From the IMG/VR virus record IMGVR_UViG_3300028837_004134, positions 1 to 64,000 of that record: DNA of 64,000 nucleotides, one strand, 5' to 3'. Positions 59,615 to 64,000 of the stretch are shown here, in pieces (position 1 is the stretch's first letter; each line of letters begins with the position of its first letter). The translations under genes and the position numbers were made by a program. The stretch comes from a virus. Under the pieces are notes generated by a model. That model saw only the letters and a program-made list of their open reading frames with translations, did not search any database and had not been told where the DNA came from.

Positions 59615-62600
59615 TCAGATGAGGAAGGTAATGTCGTAGGTGGCAGTGCGACGGACCGAGTGCGAAGAACGGTTGACCGTAATCTCGAACCCCACTTCCC
59701 TGATCGTCTCCAGGTCATTCGAGAACCGTTGGGCAAACTGCTGGACGGAGTTCATGTGGAATGAAAGGCCGAAGTCCTTGGATAGACGCTTGATGGCCAC
59801 GAAGAGGTCACGGGCAAGAGCGCCCTTGATGGTAGTCTCGTCCTGGAAGTCAATCTGGTAACGTTCGAGAAACGCCGCCTTGTTCGTCTTGGCGACATTG
59901 ACGGTGGTGCACTCTAAATCAGCTTCAAGCGCATGGCGGTAGGCCTTGAAGAGCGCCGCCAGGCAGGTGGCAATGGGGTTGGATTCCCGCGCGGTCTCCA
60001 TACTGACGCTGTTGAGCGAGGCGATCCGGTCCAGGAACTGCGGGTGGAGTTCATCAAGGGCCTGGTCGATCACTTCCGGCAGTTCGCCGGCCAGCATCAT
60101 CAGGTACATCAGGCTGAGGTAGTCGTTGCAACGGCGCTTGCCGTGGTTGCCCAGGGTCCTATGGAGCAGGCGCATCACCTTCTCCTGCGCGCCGTCCCGC
60201 AGCATGGCCAACACCTGACAGGTGCGTTTCATCATGGCGGAGACGATGAGGTCGCGGTGCTCCCGAATGGCGGCCAGTATTTTCGCTTCGAGGAAGCAAT
60301 CGCTGGCCTGCTCGTCCATTTCAAAGCGGATGATGAACGAGCGCGACAGGATTTCCGCGAGTTCCCCACCCAGCGGCTCAATGCCGGTGGTGTTCAGCAG
60401 ACACTTGGTGCGCTCGATGACAGTCTCGGTATCGGTGCCGCTCTTGCGCTTCTCCTTGGCGATGCCGGTGATGCTGGTCAGGATGAAAGTAGTTAGGTCC
60501 TCGGTCATCTGCTTGACCTCGATGTTGTCGAGGACGATGAGCGGGTTCTGGGAGCCGTCGGTGTAGTTGGCCGCGTCAGTGCTCTTCTTCTGCTGGGGCT
60601 CGCCGTAGAGCAGGGCAGAGATCAGTTTGCTGGCCGTGGTTTTACCCGAGCCGGCTGGACCTTCGAAACGTGTCATCGGTCGCGTCCCGGCGAAATCGAT
60701 CAGCAAAAAACAGGACAGCCACGAGAGGATCAGAGACCTTTCGCCCGGAGCGCAGGTCATGTTGTCCAGGATCAACCCCACCAGGAGGCGGTCGGCTTCG
60801 TCTGGATCGGCGTCCGGCAGAAAGCGGATCGGAGCCATCTTGCGTGAGCCGTCCAAAATAATGCCATCCGCATTACCGCCGTTCTTGAGAACTTCGATTT
60901 CATCCGCCGTGATTCTGACGATCTCGTGATCGGTGTTGTTTAGGTTGAAGTAGATGGTGTTCCGCGCCACGTCCGTGTGAAGCCATGAAAAGTGATCCCG
61001 CACCTGCCCGCGTTCAACGGCAAGGTTCGCCAGCACCTCGTAGAAGGTCCGACCGCCCCCGGTGGTCTGAACGAGCCCTGTATGTTTGTAGATGACCGAG
61101 GAGTAGAGCCTCTTGCGTCCGCGGTCCGAGGTGTCCATCCAAAATATGGCGTCCTCAAAAAACATGAACGGCTCGCCCTGTGGCGTGCGAAAGAAACGAG
61201 CTCCATTGGCGGCAAACCAATCGTAAGCGGCCTCGGCCACACGGGGATAGTCCGGTGATCCGGATTCCTCCTCCGTTTCAAACATGATCTGTTCTATTCG
61301 GGCCCGGCAGGAGCCGGCTGGGGCGCTTGGCGTTCGTTTCTCCCGTTTCTTCTCCTGCTTGGTCTGAGCGCGTCTTTCCTTTTGCAATACGCGAATCTGG
61401 TCGCGCAGGATGGCGAGGGAAAGATTGGATTTCCCGAAGTGCTCCTGGATGAGTTTCAGATGCCGGTTCTGTTCAAGAGGAACAAGCTGGGCCACCTCGC
61501 GCAACACCGGCCCAAGTGACCGGTTCCTTTCCTCCTCGGACACGTCGGCGGGCAGGCGTGAAATCCCGAACTCCAGTGGCATCTTCGCCTCGGCGATCAG
61601 TCCCTCGAAATCCGCCGCGGTGTGCCCGGCGGCGAAAAAATCGTTGACATCGATCTTGGCCGCGGCCAGAAGTTCTTCGGCTTCCTTGATCTCTTTTTCC
61701 GAACGTCCGTCAAGGCGCTGGGTGAGATCCCGCGGACCTAGCGCGGTATCCAGGCCAAAACGCTCTTTGAGCTCTTGACGGGCGTTTTCCCGATGCTCGT
61801 CGAGGGGAAGGACCACCAGTCTGGTTTGAATCTTGTGCCCGGCGAGAACGGACGCGGTTTTAAGCGCACCGTGCAATCCGGCCTGGGAAATCTCGTTGTC
61901 CTGGCAGATGTAGACGGTCTTGACGCTGCGCAGACGCGGCAGCAGCCGTTCCCAGTCAGCGCCGCGGATACGGACCGTGACCGGCGACACCGCTACGAAC
62001 CCGTGCTCCATGAGTGAAATGCAATCGGTGACGCCCTCGGTGATGATCAACCGCTCAGGATTTGCCAGCAGACAATCCTCGTTGAATAGATAGCCGTTGT
62101 TGATACAGGGGGCGATGTGCTTGTTCGAACTGTCGTTGTGGACCGGGAGCTTCTTGTATTTGCCATGCTCCCAGTTCCGGTCCGGAGTCCACGGCGTTTT
62201 GCGGCCGATCATGAAGACCACGCGACCGCGGCTCCAATAAGGGAAAACGATCCGTTTTTCAAAGAATGGGAAAAGGCCGTCCTGGCCGGTCGGGCGGAAC
62301 GCTCCAGTCGCGGATAGCTCCCGCAAGCTGAAGCCGTGTTTCTTATTGGTCAGTGTGGCGATGACACCTACACGGCTTTCCGTATCCCCATTGTTATCCG
62401 CATAGCCGATAAGCATGTTTTCAATGGTCTCATCCGTGATCCCGTACTGAGAATGAAGCCATTGGAACACTTCGGGTGCTTCCTTGAGCCGTTGGTGATA
62501 GAACGAAGCAAGTTCAGTCAGTGCAGCTTGGACACGCAGCTCCAGACTCCGAGCAGCTTCAGCTTCCGCCATTTGCTCCGGAGACAACCCATAGCTGGAT

Positions 62601-62947
62601 AACGAGGGAAGACCCGCCTTGGCGGCCAGGAAATCGCGGGCACCTTGGTGACTCTCCGGCATGGGACCGGATTGACCCCGCGTTACGACACCAGAATGGA
62701 TGAACTCCACCAAATGCAGCACATCGCCGCCCACGCCGCAGCCGAAACAGTACCATCCCTGCTTGTCCAGCATGACATGAAGCGACCGGTGAGACTGGCT
62801 CTTGTGGTTCGGGCAATCGCATTGGAGCAGACGGTCGGATTCATGCAGGACGCGAGCGCCGAGCAGTTCCCTGGCGATTCCGCCGATATCCACCTCGGTA
62901 ATCCGCCGGTAATAGTCCTTCACGTTGTTGGGCTGCTCCGATGCCAT
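59615..62947 (-). CDS. CHC2 zinc-finger primase-Toprim-helicase fusion (E2 copy)
   Basis: A 1110-residue homologue of 8063-11404 with CDCPNH and CFGC zinc ligands, LIITEGVTDC and VYICQDNE Toprim motifs, FEGPAGSGKTT Walker A and PLIVLDNIE. From about residue 560 to the end it is almost identical to E1, whereas about 100-230 and 440-540 are clearly diverged, indicating recombination between elements. The ATG at 62947 with GGCGGAG upstream is preferred over the GTG at 62974. Confidence 0.88.
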   Translation of the reverse strand: MASEQPNNVKDYYRRITEVDIGGIARELLGARVLHESDRLLQCDCPNHKSQSHRSLHVMLDKQGWYCFGCGVGGDVLHLVEFIHSGVVTRGQSGPMPESHQGARDFLAAKAGLPSLSSYGLSPEQMAEAEAARSLELRVQAALTELASFYHQRLKEAPEVFQWLHSQYGITDETIENMLIGYADNNGDTESRVGVIATLTNKKHGFSLRELSATGAFRPTGQDGLFPFFEKRIVFPYWSRGRVVFMIGRKTPWTPDRNWEHGKYKKLPVHNDSSNKHIAPCINNGYLFNEDCLLANPERLIITEGVTDCISLMEHGFVAVSPVTVRIRGADWERLLPRLRSVKTVYICQDNEISQAGLHGALKTASVLAGHKIQTRLVVLPLDEHRENARQELKERFGLDTALGPRDLTQRLDGRSEKEIKEAEELLAAAKIDVNDFFAAGHTAADFEGLIAEAKMPLEFGISRLPADVSEEERNRSLGPVLREVAQLVPLEQNRHLKLIQEHFGKSNLSLAILRDQIRVLQKERRAQTKQEKKREKRTPSAPAGSCRARIEQIMFETEEESGSPDYPRVAEAAYDWFAANGARFFRTPQGEPFMFFEDAIFWMDTSDRGRKRLYSSVIYKHTGLVQTTGGGRTFYEVLANLAVERGQVRDHFSWLHTDVARNTIYFNLNNTDHEIVRITADEIEVLKNGGNADGIILDGSRKMAPIRFLPDADPDEADRLLVGLILDNMTCAPGERSLILSWLSCFLLIDFAGTRPMTRFEGPAGSGKTTASKLISALLYGEPQQKKSTDAANYTDGSQNPLIVLDNIEVKQMTEDLTTFILTSITGIAKEKRKSGTDTETVIERTKCLLNTTGIEPLGGELAEILSRSFIIRFEMDEQASDCFLEAKILAAIREHRDLIVSAMMKRTCQVLAMLRDGAQEKVMRLLHRTLGNHGKRRCNDYLSLMYLMMLAGELPEVIDQALDELHPQFLDRIASLNSVSMETARESNPIATCLAALFKAYRHALEADLECTTVNVAKTNKAAFLERYQIDFQDETTIKGALARDLFVAIKRLSKDFGLSFHMNSVQQFAQRFSNDLETIREVGFEITVNRSSHSVRRTATYDITFLI

Positions 62948-62981
62948 TTCGGCTCCGCCTTCACTGATTTCCACGCTGATT

Positions 62982-62996
62982 CATACTTACCGAACC
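62982..62996 (-). promoter_or_regulatory. Shared motif upstream of primase (E2 copy)
   Basis: GGTTCGGTAAGTATG on the minus strand, ending 35 nt before the primase ATG. Confidence 0.5.
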
Positions 62997-63089
62997 GAAA
63001 CGAGTTTTGACGGGGATCGGATATTGTGTTTGATCTCGTGCTCTGAAGTGTTATCATATATTTTGGTATGGAGATTAAGGGAAGAGACT

Positions 63090-63314
63090 ATGAGTTTCTA
63101 TATCTATGAAAACTGGACTGCAGAAAACAAAGCAGTTATTCATCAGGGAAGTTGTGGTAACTGCAACCACGGACAAGGCTGTCACCCAAATCCCCTGGGT
63201 AAGAAAAATGGTCAATGGCTCGGTCCATGTAATTCCCTGGCTGATGCACGAAGAGAAGCAAGAGCCACTGGAAGGCCGGTTCGAGAACATCGTTGCGTAC
63301 GGAAAAGAGTATAG
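63090..63314 (+). CDS. Small CGNCN-motif protein
   Basis: A 74-residue protein beginning MSFYIYENWTAENKAVIHQG, then CGNCNHGQGCH, NGQWLGPCNSLADAR and TGRPVREHRCV. I recognise this as a small conserved family with a probable metal-binding CxxC..C cluster and no known function. GGGAAGAG lies before the ATG. It is divergent from the primase, in the slot held by the excisionase-type gene in E1. Confidence 0.75.
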   Translation: MSFYIYENWTAENKAVIHQGSCGNCNHGQGCHPNPLGKKNGQWLGPCNSLADARREARATGRPVREHRCVRKRV

Positions 63315-63363
63315 TGGCTCAATACCAAGACAAAGCCACGGACATTCTTTCCAGTGCCGCGAA

Positions 63364-63519
63364 CGCCCCTGGCGTGACGCCGGCATGGCCATCGAAAGCG
63401 AAACCACCCTCTCCGATCAGGAACGCGGCAAGGAATGGGAATACCGCGTCATCGCTGTCAATCCGCCACGGCGGACCGGCGAAGGCGAACCCAACAACAC
63501 CGTCATGGCGGTGCTGTAA
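63364..63519 (+). pseudogene. Fibronectin type III domain remnant
   Basis: The frame SETTLSDQERGKEWEYRVIAVN followed by GEGEPNNTVMAVL and a stop is the C-terminus of a widespread fibronectin-type domain. Upstream the coding sense is lost, and a small insertion lies before GEGEP. It is a decayed gene fragment between the small gene and the NACHT cargo. The stretch 63520-63621 has no clear gene. Confidence 0.65.
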
Positions 63520-63621
63520 TGAAACAGAAGTTGGCCGGATGGACGATCTGGGAAGACTCCGAGACTTCCTGAATCGAATAACGGGCGTCTCCATACCTAA
63601 AGGTTAGCGGAGTAACTCCAC

Positions 63622-64000
63622 ATGAGGCTGACTCGTTCTCAGTTTTACGTGTTGCTGCTTGCGATTCTGACTGTGGCTGTTGGGGCCATGACCAACGTCG
63701 CCACAGGTCAGATGCCAACTTGGCTTCAGCCTTACCTGTGGCTATCGTGGCCCATTTTGGGCGTGCTTGTTGTCCTCTTCATTATTCTTAGTGTACACCA
63801 GATCCATCAAAAGGAACCCGAGCCCCCGCACCCCTCCGAGCCAGAACCGCTAATCCGAGAGCGCAGAAACGAAAGGAGGGCGCTGCGCAACTACCTTGAG
63901 CAACTCATTGAAGAGCACAAGTATTTTACTTTTCTTAGACGAGCGAAACCCCTTGATCTTGAGAGAATCTACATCGCCTTGAGGGTTGGAGAATACGTGC
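63622..64000 (+). CDS. Membrane-anchored NACHT-type protein, N-terminal part
   Basis: The frame from ATG at 63622 is open to the window end (126 codons). It has two membrane segments (FYVLLLAILTVAVGAM, and LSWPILGVLVVLFIILSV) and then a cytoplasmic part with LRNYLEQLIEEHKYFTFL and LDLERIYIALRV. The latter is the usual lead-in to a NACHT NTPase domain in bacterial membrane-anchored NLR-like proteins. The NTPase motifs themselves lie beyond the window. GGAG precedes the start by 9 nt. It would be the E2 counterpart of the NACHT cargo in E1. Confidence 0.6.
   Translation, partial: MRLTRSQFYVLLLAILTVAVGAMTNVATGQMPTWLQPYLWLSWPILGVLVVLFIILSVHQIHQKEPEPPHPSEPEPLIRERRNERRALRNYLEQLIEEHKYFTFLRRAKPLDLERIYIALRVGEYV

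Larger units (their letters stand above)
50698..63060. mobile_element. Element E2 core, paralogue of E1
   Basis: Same gene order and orientation as E1, with two integron-like cassettes inserted between the HGIYA gene and the HTH gene, and a different cargo beyond the primase. No portal, capsid or tail genes follow the terminase; instead there is a tail-gene remnant and the restriction operon. The limits are set by synteny. Confidence 0.7.

Noticed and set aside
63293-63607. 104-aa plus-strand frame between the small gene and the NACHT cargo
   Set aside because: The fibronectin-like coding sense lies in a different frame over the same DNA, so this frame is a shadow of a decayed gene.

Overview
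The window reads as a mosaic of mobile elements and defence genes in the chromosome of an uncultured FCB-group bacterium. Two large secreted proteins, one ending in a dockerin-like calcium repeat and one in a FlgD-like C-terminal sorting domain after an NPFNP motif, are typical of Zixibacteria-like candidate phyla. The phylum is inferred, not proven. No tRNA or rRNA gene was recognised.

Two paralogous elements bracket the window: E1 (about 1-11745, with cargo to 17292) and E2 (50698 to beyond 64000). Both carry, in the same order, a GpA-type terminase large subunit, a terminase-small-subunit-like HTH protein, a ParB-like protein and a DPPY adenine methylase (minus strand). A catalytic-domain-less recombinase-like protein and a complete tyrosine recombinase follow (plus strand). 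Three small to mid-size genes, an iteron-rich intergenic region and a CHC2/Toprim/helicase primase complete the core (minus strand). No capsid, portal or tail gene is intact, so they resemble phage satellites or phage-plasmid-like elements. Just beyond the primase each carries a NACHT NTPase as cargo. E1 has a three-gene operon (kinase-like protein, metallophosphoesterase-NACHT-FGE fusion, glycosyltransferase). E2 has a membrane-anchored NACHT-type protein that runs off the window. E2 also holds two integron-like gene cassettes with attC-like palindromes.

Between them lie: an IS481-family insertion beside a fragment of a gene whose longer copy is at 23.7-24.2 kb (17.36-18.55 kb); a broken secreted BACON/dockerin gene (18.75-23.15 kb); a third element, E3 (23.67-31.2 kb), with an annealing-protein-like gene, sigma factor, LexA, a nuclease-like protein, and a serine recombinase with its two usual partners; a secreted fibronectin-type protein (31.9-34.6 kb); a sigma-like / zf-HC2 / Lon-like membrane protein set (34.7-38.9 kb); and one defence operon (38.9-49.5 kb) in which type I restriction-modification genes are interleaved with DarTG, a PIN/ImmA toxin-antitoxin pair and a HEPN protein.

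The strongest unexplained signals are three. First, a motif (minus strand TTCCGGTARGTATC) recurs upstream of genes in all three elements, about 35 nt before five start codons; the only sigma factor visible is encoded in E3. Second, NACHT cargo occupies the same slot in E1 and E2. Third, an iteron region is conserved beside the primase. Together they suggest a family of co-regulated, defence-carrying, packageable elements.
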